From assembly GCA_030018055.1 (NCBI GenBank), contig JASEGN010000008.1, positions 1 to 18,759 on the forward strand: a stretch of 18,759 nt of DNA. Reading direction: 5' to 3'. A model generated the notes under the pieces. It had not been told where the DNA came from. It ran no database searches and worked only from the letters and a program-made list of their open reading frames with translations. Source of the DNA: Candidatus Aenigmatarchaeota archaeon (GTDB lineage Archaea; Aenigmatarchaeota; Aenigmatarchaeia; CG10238-14; SCSR01). The position numbers and the translations under genes are program-made. Position 1 is the first letter of the stretch. Each line of letters opens with the position of its first letter. Below are positions 7,621 through 14,656 of this stretch, piece by piece.

Positions 7621-7665
7621 TCACCTTTATAAAAATATTAATTTTTATTCTTTTAAAGCTATACA
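7621..7665 (-). promoter_or_regulatory. Candidate internal promoter and Shine-Dalgarno of the pilin gene
   Basis: Read on the minus strand, this AT-rich stretch has TTTAAAAG near 7651-7658 and TTTTTATAA nearer the gene, then GGTGA at 7621-7625 two bases from GG-ATG. The first box would allow a short-leader pilin transcript independent of the upstream TadC-like gene, whose stop lies inside the region. This is a motif-level call only. Confidence 0.4.
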
Positions 7666-8651
7666 ACAACTGGAACAAACCCAACCAAAAATTTCTCTAA
7701 TAAAATTTTTCCAGTAAAGTATATAATAAAGTTTAACGTGAACAATATTGGCAAGAACTTAAGTCCTGCAATTTCCTTTCCTTCCTTCAATAATCCCAGC
7801 AAAAAGCTTGCAAAAAATGAAGTTATGAGCAGGGCTGAGAGAGCATAAACTTCCAAGAACTCAGGAGAAATTCCAACCATACCAAAAGTCATAAAACCTA
7901 TAGTTCTTCCATGGACAGTTACAATTTTTTCAATACCCATAGTTGCACTAATTTCAATCATAGTTTTAACTAGGTGAATAGAGATAGCAAAAAGTAGTGG
8001 GGCAATTATCCCGGCAGCAAGAAAAATAAATATTACATACATAGTAACCTGAGCTGAAATTTCTTTCCTTAGGGTTTTTGCATGTCTTATATCTTCAGCA
8101 GTTTGTTCGAGTAAACCAGCAAGCTCACCACCCTTTCTTATCCCTTCAGTTATAAGTTTGAATGTTTTTGAAAGTAGTTGTGATTTTATTCTTTTTCCAA
8201 TCTCACCCATGCTCTCTTCTATTGGTGAACCCGCAGCAACCTTCTTTGCAACAATCCTTATTTCTTTCTCTAGCAATCCAAATTCAGGTCGTGCAGAAAG
8301 CATTAATGCCTTTTCAGAAGTTAACCCTGTTCTAAGATTCGCCGCAATTAACGAAAGCATATCTGGAAAAACTTCCTCAGCAAATCCCGCTCTTTTATTG
8401 GCGATGAAAATAACTGTCCCATCTAGAGCTAAATGAATAAGCAGGAAGGTACCAATACAGCTTAGCATGATTAATGGTAATGGCAATTTAAAGATAGCCA
8501 AAAGAACTAAAGCTACCAATATAACAGATGAAATTGAAAGAAAAAATGAAACTTTTAGAAATCTCTCCAATTTGATAGGCATGTCAGCATATTTCAAATT
8601 TTTTTCTGTCCATTTCAAATAGAATTTTGGGTAAACTAATTCTATTCTCAT
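7659..8651 (-). CDS. T2SSF-family pilus platform membrane protein, TadC-like (330 aa)
   Basis: The protein has the type II secretion F (T2SSF) layout. A pair of membrane segments (about residues 35-80) is followed by a cytoplasmic helical domain, and further hydrophobic segments occupy the C-terminal third. The cytoplasmic domain contains FPDMLSLIAANLRTGLTSEKAL and LITEGIRKGGELAGLLEQTA, matching the T2SSF pattern of helix, Gly-containing turn and repeated E/GxxL elements. Such proteins form the inner-membrane base on which the ATPase acts to assemble type IV pilins. Its start overlaps the preceding T2SSF gene by ATGA (8648-8651), so the pair is translationally coupled. Probably the partner of the other T2SSF protein, as TadB and TadC are in Tad systems. 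Confidence 0.9.
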   Translation of the reverse strand: MRIELVYPKFYLKWTEKNLKYADMPIKLERFLKVSFFLSISSVILVALVLLAIFKLPLPLIMLSCIGTFLLIHLALDGTVIFIANKRAGFAEEVFPDMLSLIAANLRTGLTSEKALMLSARPEFGLLEKEIRIVAKKVAAGSPIEESMGEIGKRIKSQLLSKTFKLITEGIRKGGELAGLLEQTAEDIRHAKTLRKEISAQVTMYVIFIFLAAGIIAPLLFAISIHLVKTMIEISATMGIEKIVTVHGRTIGFMTFGMVGISPEFLEVYALSALLITSFFASFLLGLLKEGKEIAGLKFLPILFTLNFIIYFTGKILLEKFLVGFVPVVV

Positions 8652-9535
8652 AATCCCACTGCAGGCATTCTATTTTTAACAAAACCTATGAAAAGGAACT
8701 GGAAAAAAACTAAAGCAGCAAGGATACCATAGAAAACAAATTCTGAAATTACACTTCCAATAACACTCGAAAAAATTGTAAGAAAAGTTATACCAAGGGT
8801 TGGAACTATGACTACAAACATCATGTAAAGTAGTGCTAAAGGACTTAATTGCGATCCGTATTTTCTTATTAGAACTCTTTGCTCCTGAGACAGGTTGCTA
8901 ACAAGTGAAGAAAGACTTTCGCCTATGTCCACTCCAGCACGCATAGAATTTACAAGTTGCCAAATAGTTCTTCTAAAATACAAGTTAGGATTTTTAAATG
9001 CCATCTCTTCGAGAGCTGTGTTAACATCCGTACCTGTTGCCATTTCTTTAACACATTTACTAAACTCGGCTGAGACAACCCCATATTCACCTTCTACAAC
9101 ACTACACATAGCATTAAAAAGAGTGACCCCAGATTTTACTTGAATTAGCAGATGGCGCATGGCAAAAAGTAAATTCCTATCTATATCTCTTATTTTCCTT
9201 ATAACTACAAGGTTTGGATAAAGATTAATGTAGATGAATGAAAGAAATGCTATTGTAAATGAAGCAAAAAGTGAAATTAGCAAAAAATTAAAAGTTAGTA
9301 TCTTTATGAGAAAAATTCCAAGGAGAGAGAAGATAAGAAGAAACCAAAAAAAGGAGGAAAATATGGAGATTGAAAGGTATTCTTTACCACTTAAATCGAT
9401 TCCTGCTTGCAACAATTTTATATTTAACCATGGAAAAAATTTTACCAGCTTGCTTGAAATACCAAGAAATGGCCTTGCAAATTTCTTAGCTTTTTCTAAA
9501 GGAAATGGAACGAATGGTATACGTTGTTTTTGCAT
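8648..9535 (-). CDS. T2SSF-family pilus platform membrane protein, TadB/TadC-like (295 aa)
   Basis: A basic N-terminal region with LLQAGIDLSGKEYLSI leads into two adjacent hydrophobic segments (about residues 52-105). Next comes a cytoplasmic T2SSF domain (IDRNLLFAMRHLLIQVKSG, then NSMRAGVDIGESLSSL) and two C-terminal membrane segments. The LLQAGI(D/N) start of the platform protein is common in TadC-like homologues. It lies 1 bp after the ATPase stop and overlaps the next T2SSF gene by 4 bp. Operon order (ATPase, T2SSF, T2SSF, pilin) supports a joint role in filament assembly. Confidence 0.9.
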   Translation of the reverse strand: MQKQRIPFVPFPLEKAKKFARPFLGISSKLVKFFPWLNIKLLQAGIDLSGKEYLSISIFSSFFWFLLIFSLLGIFLIKILTFNFLLISLFASFTIAFLSFIYINLYPNLVVIRKIRDIDRNLLFAMRHLLIQVKSGVTLFNAMCSVVEGEYGVVSAEFSKCVKEMATGTDVNTALEEMAFKNPNLYFRRTIWQLVNSMRAGVDIGESLSSLVSNLSQEQRVLIRKYGSQLSPLALLYMMFVVIVPTLGITFLTIFSSVIGSVISEFVFYGILAALVFFQFLFIGFVKNRMPAVGL

Positions 9536-9536
9536 A

Positions 9537-12500
9537 CTAATCCTTCAAGAATTCTGGTGGAATAATTTCTTTTGGCTTAAAATCTTGCTTAATAGCTTTT
9601 AAGATATCCTCTGGGTTGATGTAATATTCGGAAATGACTCTACCTATTGCATTAACTTTATTAACATTATGCTTAACGAACCATTTTAGAATTTCTTCTT
9701 TTTCCTTTAAGTTATCATGAATCTCTTTTTCATTCATTCCAGTATGCATTCTCAGTTCTTCGATAAGCCTATAGATTTCATTTTCCTTTTCTATTATGTC
9801 TTTTGTTGGCTTCCATCTATATAAAATACTAATCCTTGCACCAACCCTACCAACCTCGCCAGCTGGAATAATTTCAGCTAACTCAAAAACTCTTCTAATT
9901 CCTAACCTTCTGTCCCTGAAACAAACTGTGAACGAATGCAGCGATTCCAGCATTATCTCAGGCACAGATATTGGTGGGTTAATTAGCCTTCTATAGGTTT
10001 GTTCAGCAGTATCAGCATGTACAGTAGCATAAACACTATGGCCAGTATGCATGGCTTCGAACAGCACTTCAGCTTCTCTCGCTCTTCTTATCTCCCCAAC
10101 TATTATTCTATCTGGCCTCATTCTCAGGCTATTTATCAATAGATCTAACATGCTAACTCCTCCCTTTCCTTCTGGATTTGGCTCTCTTGTTGTTAGAGGA
10201 ATCCAATGCAAAAATTTTGGAAGAATTAGCTCACGTGTATTGTGAGCGAAAATGTTATTGCATACAAAATTTTCATTCTCTTCGACTGAGAAATCATAAA
10301 CGTAGCCATTATATTCAACTTTCTCTATCGTTTTTATTTTATCCCAGAGTACATCATTTACAACCAATCTTAACACATCTTTTACATTTAATGGGTTGGT
10401 AATTTTTAGTGCTTCTGGTGTTTGCAAAATTATTTGTTTCAAATGCTCTCTCCCTATATGAGAATATCTATACTGCCTATGCCAACTTTTCCAACTTTTG
10501 TAAGTTATATTCATTCCTTCTCTACAAGCGTATTTTAATTCTCCGTATACATGCTTAGGTAATGGAATTATATCCGCAACATCCTTTGATTTTCTGGACA
10601 AAAGTTTTTTTAATTTTTCTGTTTTTGAAATTTGTTCAAAACCAACTTTTTCATAAAACTCTACCAAAAATTTGACAGAAGAAATTTTCCCTTCACAAAA
10701 TTCTTTATTTTTTTCGTCTTTGTATCTTCCAATTCTGAAAATTATACCAAAATTAAGGAGTAAAGTTTGAATATCACGGATTAGTTCTTCTGAGTAGGAT
10801 GCTATAGCAACTTCATATTTTTTTACCCAACCTTCAGCGGAAAATATGCCTTTTAGAACTTCTGCCTTTAAATGAACTGGAAGTGAGAAGACCCACTCTG
10901 GAATTCTGCGCGAATAAGAATCGCCAGATAAACCGAGGGCTAGCATAAGCTCCTTTAACAAAGTTGAATTTAACATTGTAGTAAATTTGTCAGAATGTTT
11001 TTTGATGTTGAAGTTATATTTTCTAGCTAATCTTTCAAATCTTCGAAGTACTTCCTTATCAGAGATAGAAATTAGTACACTTTGTTTATCGTAACAACCA
11101 TCACCTATCCAGCAACCAGCTAAAAAGCAAAAATCTTCATCAAGTTTGAATAGTATGGGTAAATTGCTCCTGCCTTTAGCTCTGAATAAAACTAAATTAT
11201 TTAGTTTTTCTTTTTCCCATTTAAACTCTTTCATGAGTTTCTTAAATAATTGAAGTGGAAGCATCTCCTTCCTTCTGTAAACACGCCTCATTGATCGCAG
11301 TTTAGTTGGTATATATTTAATCAAAAATTTTCTTCCAGTTACACTTTCTAAAAACTCTTTCAGCACATCACCTTTAATAAATAGCCCTTTCGACTCCAAT
11401 TTTTCTAAAAGATTAATTTCGAATAGATTATTCGAAAAAGAAAGTTTCCTAGGAACTGCTATGTAACCACCAATCTTGATTTCACTCACTTTTGTAGGTG
11501 AAATATTAAGTTTATTATCCAGAGAGAAAAGTGAATGGTCTCCGGTTGTTGATATTTTTCTACCAGAATGTGTATAAATTATGTAAAGAGGTTTTCTGCA
11601 CCAATGCCTAATAACTTTTTTGATTTTTTTAAATTCGATTTCCCCACAATTATTTAGAGATAAAATTTTCCAGTCTGTAGGATAAATTTCGTCACGAGCG
11701 CTATCATTAAACAGTTTTTTTATCTTACATCGTTTTATTCTATTTTTTTGCTTTATTATTACCTCTTCCTCACCACTCACACTATCTTCAATAGAAATTA
11801 CACGATGGTTTGGTGGAATGAAGGACATAAAAACATTAAGTAAGGAAGTTTTACCCGTTGCAGTCCCACCTGAAACTATCATGTTAAACTCATATTGAAT
11901 CATCAACCAAACCCAAGCTGCAACTTCTAAGGAAATTGTTTTATTTTGAATGAAATCTGTTATTGTCCATGGTGCCCTTCTAAACTTTCTTATTGTTAGT
12001 GTATTTCCCTTTGTTGAAATTGGAAATAGGGTTGAATTAACTCTATCACCAGTTGTCAGGTGAGCATCCATCAGTGGATTTAAAATTGTTATCTGTCTTC
12101 CAACTTTTCTTCCTACCCCACTCGCAAAATTTAATATATCTGCTTCAGCAGGAATTTTGATATTTGTTTTTAACCATCCAAATTTTTTATGGTATACCCA
12201 TGCTGGCTCAACAGAAGTATTTACCACAACCTCCTCAAGATTAGGATCTGTTAGAGGCATTTCCAGTATACCCAAACCAAGCATCTCATGAATTAACAAC
12301 CCAACAAGATGCTTTGCAGTAGCTTCATCAATTTTTGGCAGTTTCTTTCTAACCATCTCCAAACCCTTTGTTTCAAATTTTCTTTTCAAATTCTCAATAG
12401 CGGTAATGTCTAGAAGCTCAGCAGTTTTTACTGGAATTTCCACAACAAGTCTTTCTCTTATCTCATCGAGCAAAATGGCTGTTCCCTTTCCAATTTCGGG

Positions 12501-12623
12501 AAGCTTTACCTCATAGATTGGCACAAGTTCTCCAGGAACTTTTTTTATTTTCACATCGCCACTAACCCAATCGGCAACTACAGAATACTCCTCTAAAATC
12601 TTTTCTTCCATACCTTCACTCAA
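9537..12623 (-). CDS. Pilus/secretion assembly ATPase (TadA/GspE/VirB11 type) with in-frame intein (1028 aa precursor)
   Basis: The precursor is 1028 residues. Removing the intein at residues 281-795 leaves a 513-residue extein of normal size for archaeal type IV pilus ATPases. The N-extein holds the N-terminal domain and Walker A GGTATGKT (residues 252-259). The C-extein starts TRELILPKFLHW and continues with RPDRIIVGEIRRAREAEVL (Walker B region) and MHTGHSVYATVHADTAEQ (His box). The intein splits the conserved VISIED|TREL segment (Asp box) between the P-loop and Walker B, so the ATPase should be inactive until spliced. The hexamer is expected to power pilin insertion and extraction through the T2SSF platform. 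The start overlaps the CBS gene stop by 8 bp and the stop lies 1 bp before the T2SSF gene, marking a single operon. Confidence 0.95.
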   Translation of the reverse strand: MSEGMEEKILEEYSVVADWVSGDVKIKKVPGELVPIYEVKLPEIGKGTAILLDEIRERLVVEIPVKTAELLDITAIENLKRKFETKGLEMVRKKLPKIDEATAKHLVGLLIHEMLGLGILEMPLTDPNLEEVVVNTSVEPAWVYHKKFGWLKTNIKIPAEADILNFASGVGRKVGRQITILNPLMDAHLTTGDRVNSTLFPISTKGNTLTIRKFRRAPWTITDFIQNKTISLEVAAWVWLMIQYEFNMIVSGGTATGKTSLLNVFMSFIPPNHRVISIEDSVSGEEEVIIKQKNRIKRCKIKKLFNDSARDEIYPTDWKILSLNNCGEIEFKKIKKVIRHWCRKPLYIIYTHSGRKISTTGDHSLFSLDNKLNISPTKVSEIKIGGYIAVPRKLSFSNNLFEINLLEKLESKGLFIKGDVLKEFLESVTGRKFLIKYIPTKLRSMRRVYRRKEMLPLQLFKKLMKEFKWEKEKLNNLVLFRAKGRSNLPILFKLDEDFCFLAGCWIGDGCYDKQSVLISISDKEVLRRFERLARKYNFNIKKHSDKFTTMLNSTLLKELMLALGLSGDSYSRRIPEWVFSLPVHLKAEVLKGIFSAEGWVKKYEVAIASYSEELIRDIQTLLLNFGIIFRIGRYKDEKNKEFCEGKISSVKFLVEFYEKVGFEQISKTEKLKKLLSRKSKDVADIIPLPKHVYGELKYACREGMNITYKSWKSWHRQYRYSHIGREHLKQIILQTPEALKITNPLNVKDVLRLVVNDVLWDKIKTIEKVEYNGYVYDFSVEENENFVCNNIFAHNTRELILPKFLHWIPLTTREPNPEGKGGVSMLDLLINSLRMRPDRIIVGEIRRAREAEVLFEAMHTGHSVYATVHADTAEQTYRRLINPPISVPEIMLESLHSFTVCFRDRRLGIRRVFELAEIIPAGEVGRVGARISILYRWKPTKDIIEKENEIYRLIEELRMHTGMNEKEIHDNLKEKEEILKWFVKHNVNKVNAIGRVISEYYINPEDILKAIKQDFKPKEIIPPEFLKD
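10239..11783 (-). mobile_element. Complete LAGLIDADG intein in the pilus ATPase (515 aa)
   Basis: Boundaries come from the ATPase alignment and intein blocks. Intein residue 1 is Ser (11781-11783) after extein Asp, and it ends HN (10239-10244) before extein Thr. Block A is SVSGEEEVII. Block B is TGDHS (intein residues 80-84). The DOD endonuclease motifs are LAGCWIGDG (221-229) and LKGIFSAEG (310-318), each with an acidic residue at the catalytic position. The C-terminal blocks are GYVYDFSVEENENF and NNIFAHN. All residues needed for splicing (Ser1, block B Thr/His, His-Asn, +1 Thr) are present, so it looks active. Hand counts of three sequence lines each give about 29% GC in the intein and about 40% in the flanking extein, consistent with later acquisition. 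Confidence 0.95.
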
Positions 12624-13323
12624 TAATTTTTGATTTTTTCCATCTTAAAATTGGCTTTCCAAAAGCAGGATACTCAATCTTTATTAGACCACTTTCTTCC
12701 AAAATCTTGGCCCATTCCTCTATTAGATCGGATGAAACGCCAAGTGTTTTTGAGAGCTTTTTAACATCCATAGCTACTTTCTTTTCCAAAATTTCTAACA
12801 TACTATCAATTGTTGTGCTAATTCTTTTAGCAATTTTCTCCTTTGAAATTCCTTTGACTAAATCGGTTTTTGTAATTATTCCAACCAGTTTTTTTTCTTT
12901 GTCGAGCACAATTAAGCGGCTAATCGAATATTTTTTCATCGTTTTTTCAGCTTGCTCCACCGTTGCTTGCTCCAGGATACAAATAGGCCTTTTCATAACT
13001 TCACTAACTCTCATTCCTTCTAACCTTCTCCTCATCTCATCGCCTATATCTCTTAAATTCTCTGCACCAACAAGTTTCAATATATCAGTCTTGCTTATTT
13101 CACCAATGAGATTCCCATGGCTAATTACTGGAGTACCAGAAATATTTTTTGAAAGAAAAAGATCCACAACTTGGTCGAGAGTAGAATCCCTAGAAACTCC
13201 AATTATGTCTGTGGTCATTAAATTTGATACTAAAAGTTTTTTTACCTTTCTCTTAAATTTTCGATAAATCTTGAGCTTGGGTTTTGTTTTCTCCTCTTTT
13301 TTTCTTCTAAAAATCTTTAGCAT
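12616..13323 (-). CDS. Tandem CBS-domain protein with C-terminal winged helix (235 aa)
   Basis: The first 30 residues are very basic (MLKIFRRKKEEKTKPK). Two CBS domains follow: residues about 33-88 (LMTTDIIGVSRDSTLDQVVD, then GEISKTDIL) and about 105-160 (VMKRPICILEQATVEQAEK, then GIITKTDLV). The last 55 residues form a winged-helix-like module: VKKLSKTLGVSSDLIEEW, AKILEESGLIKIEYPAFGKP. CBS pairs bind adenosyl ligands such as AMP or ATP. The wHTH may bind DNA or act as a protein-protein adaptor; similar modules occur next to archaeal pilus ATPases, by recollection. The gene starts the ATPase operon and overlaps it by 8 bp, so an energy-sensing regulator of pilus assembly is plausible. No membrane segment is present. 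Confidence 0.9.
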   Translation of the reverse strand: MLKIFRRKKEEKTKPKLKIYRKFKRKVKKLLVSNLMTTDIIGVSRDSTLDQVVDLFLSKNISGTPVISHGNLIGEISKTDILKLVGAENLRDIGDEMRRRLEGMRVSEVMKRPICILEQATVEQAEKTMKKYSISRLIVLDKEKKLVGIITKTDLVKGISKEKIAKRISTTIDSMLEILEKKVAMDVKKLSKTLGVSSDLIEEWAKILEESGLIKIEYPAFGKPILRWKKSKIIE

Positions 13324-13357
13324 CTAATAATTATTTAATTTTAATGAAATAAAATTT
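13324..13357. promoter_or_regulatory. Divergent promoter region between the CBS/ATPase operon and rio1
   Basis: Only 34 bp separate the ATG of the CBS gene (minus strand) and the GTG of rio1 (plus strand). The stretch is nearly all A/T, with TTATTTAATT at 13331-13340. This sits near -26 relative to the rio1 start, which suits a leaderless transcript. No Shine-Dalgarno is visible for rio1. The two promoters must overlap. Motif evidence only. Confidence 0.5.
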
Positions 13358-14062
13358 GTGAGAAAGTTAAGACTAGAGGACATAAAGGAAATTAAAATTG
13401 AAAGAAAGGTTTTTGATGAGAGAACACTTTTTGCAATCTATAAACTAATAACAAAAGGTGCTATCAAATCTGTAGAAAGTTTGGTAAAGGAAGGAAAGGA
13501 ATCTCTCATATTTTCGGCAAAAGACAAGCAAGAAAATTGGCTTGCTCTAAAAATTTATCGCACCCTACATTGTGATTTTAAATCAATGTGGAAATATCTT
13601 ATCGTTGATCCTAGATTTAGTAGTATTAAAAAGGGTAGAAGGAGCGTAGTTTACAATTGGTGTAAAAGAGAATTTAAAAATCTGAAAATTGCTTTTGGAG
13701 TTGGAGTTAGTTGTCCTTTGCCCATAGCATTTTATGAAAATATTTTGGTGATGAAATTTATAGGTAAGAATGGCACACCAGCACCAAGACTGATTGATAT
13801 GAGCTTAAGGAGAGGTGAGGCCGAGTATGTTTATAAGTTTGTTCTAGAAGAGATGAAGAAACTTTTAGAAGCTAGATTAATTCATACAGACCTTTCACCT
13901 TATAACATTTTAATCTGGGATAAACCATACTTGATAGATTTCAGTCAAGCTGTTACCCTAGAACATCCTTTTGCAAAAGAATTTTTTTCAAGGGATGTAA
14001 AAAACATAAATAGTTTTTTTAAGAAATTTGAGGTAAAGATTAAAGAATTAAAGATTGAATGA
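13358..14062 (+). CDS. rio1: RIO-type serine/threonine kinase Rio1 (234 aa)
   Basis: The protein is a full RIO kinase domain: phosphate-binding loop GKES (residues 46-49), ALKIY lysine (K65), hinge MKFIG (132-136), catalytic HTDLSPYN (176-183, Asp178) and metal-binding IDFSQ (193-197, Asp194). The C-terminal element FSRDVKNINSFF is typical of Rio1. Rio1 is an ATPase/kinase acting in late maturation of the small ribosomal subunit. The start is GTG at 13358 with no clear Shine-Dalgarno, probably leaderless. Its stop overlaps the Dim2-like gene by ATGA, matching the common archaeal pair rio1-dim2. Confidence 0.96.
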   Translation: MRKLRLEDIKEIKIERKVFDERTLFAIYKLITKGAIKSVESLVKEGKESLIFSAKDKQENWLALKIYRTLHCDFKSMWKYLIVDPRFSSIKKGRRSVVYNWCKREFKNLKIAFGVGVSCPLPIAFYENILVMKFIGKNGTPAPRLIDMSLRRGEAEYVYKFVLEEMKKLLEARLIHTDLSPYNILIWDKPYLIDFSQAVTLEHPFAKEFFSRDVKNINSFFKKFEVKIKELKIE

Positions 14063-14550
14063 TAGATTTTGTAAAGATTCCGGAAGAAAGGCTAAAATTT
14101 TTAAAAAAAGAAAAGAAATTCTTGGAAGAGTTGCAAAGGTTTTCTAATACAAAAATTAAGTTAAATGAGGAAGTTTACCTAGAAGCAGATGACCCATTAA
14201 AATTACTTAGAGTAAAAGAGGTGATAAAAGCTATTGGAAGAGGTTTTATGCCTACCGATGCCATGGATTTGCTCGATGAGAGTTATTATTTTTTAAGCAT
14301 AGATATAAAGAGCTACGCTGGTAAATCTAGAAATAGGCTAACAACTTTAAAAGGTAGACTGATAGGAACTTGTGGAAAAACTAAGAAGATGATAGAAAGT
14401 TTTACCGATACAAAGCTAGCGATCTATGGTAAAACTATTAGTATAATCGGTAGATGGGAAGATGTGATAATGGCTAGAGAAGCTATTGAAATGTTGTTGC
14501 TAGGAAGAATGCATTCAACAGTTTATAAATTCTTGGAAAAGAAAAGATAA
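14059..14550 (+). CDS. KH-domain protein, Dim2/Pno1 homologue (163 aa)
   Basis: This protein of 163 residues has two KH-like halves. The first includes VKEVIKAIGRGFMPTDAMDL, a hallmark of Dim2/Pno1 (GRGF). The second includes GRLIGTCGKTKKMIESFTD with the GTCG loop (residues 103-106) and KLAIYGKTISIIG, ending in EAIEMLLLGRMHSTVYKFLE, also family-typical. Archaeal Dim2 binds the 3' end region of 16S rRNA precursors and works with Nob1 and Rio1 in small-subunit maturation. It overlaps rio1 by ATGA. A 106-bp gap separates it from top6B. Confidence 0.94.
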   Translation: MIDFVKIPEERLKFLKKEKKFLEELQRFSNTKIKLNEEVYLEADDPLKLLRVKEVIKAIGRGFMPTDAMDLLDESYYFLSIDIKSYAGKSRNRLTTLKGRLIGTCGKTKKMIESFTDTKLAIYGKTISIIGRWEDVIMAREAIEMLLLGRMHSTVYKFLEKKR

Positions 14551-14656
14551 TTTTTACTTACTAATGTCTTTTCTTAGTTAATTTTGAAAAGATTTGCTGA
14601 AGAAGTTTTTTCAAAAAATTATATTTGTAAAGATCATATAAAATAAAGGAAGAAAT
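14551..14656 (+). promoter_or_regulatory. Intergenic region upstream of top6B with hairpin and TATA-like box
   Basis: The 106-bp gap starts T-rich (TTTTTACTTA), a possible transcript end for the rio1-dim2 unit. An inverted repeat follows at 14582-14616. AAAAATTATATTTG near 14614-14627 is a TATA-like candidate, about 30 bases before a short leader carrying AAGGAAG (14646-14652), a weak Shine-Dalgarno ahead of the ATG at 14657. This suggests top6B has its own promoter. Confidence 0.4.
14582..14616 (+). repeat. Inverted repeat / potential RNA hairpin
   Basis: TTTTGAAAA (14582-14590) is perfectly complementary to TTTTCAAAA (14608-14616). In RNA the stem can extend inward with two G-U wobbles to 14 bp (14582-14595 with 14603-14616), leaving a 7-base loop GCTGAAG. 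Only one pair is G-C, so the stem is weak. It could be a terminator-like element or an operator; nothing decides between them. Confidence 0.5.

Noticed and set aside
7619..7684. Extended start for the pilin (22 extra residues)
   Set aside because: It would place a long leader before the MLKA|Q cleavage site and overlap the TadC-like gene. The ATG at 7618 has a GGTGA site and a normal leader.
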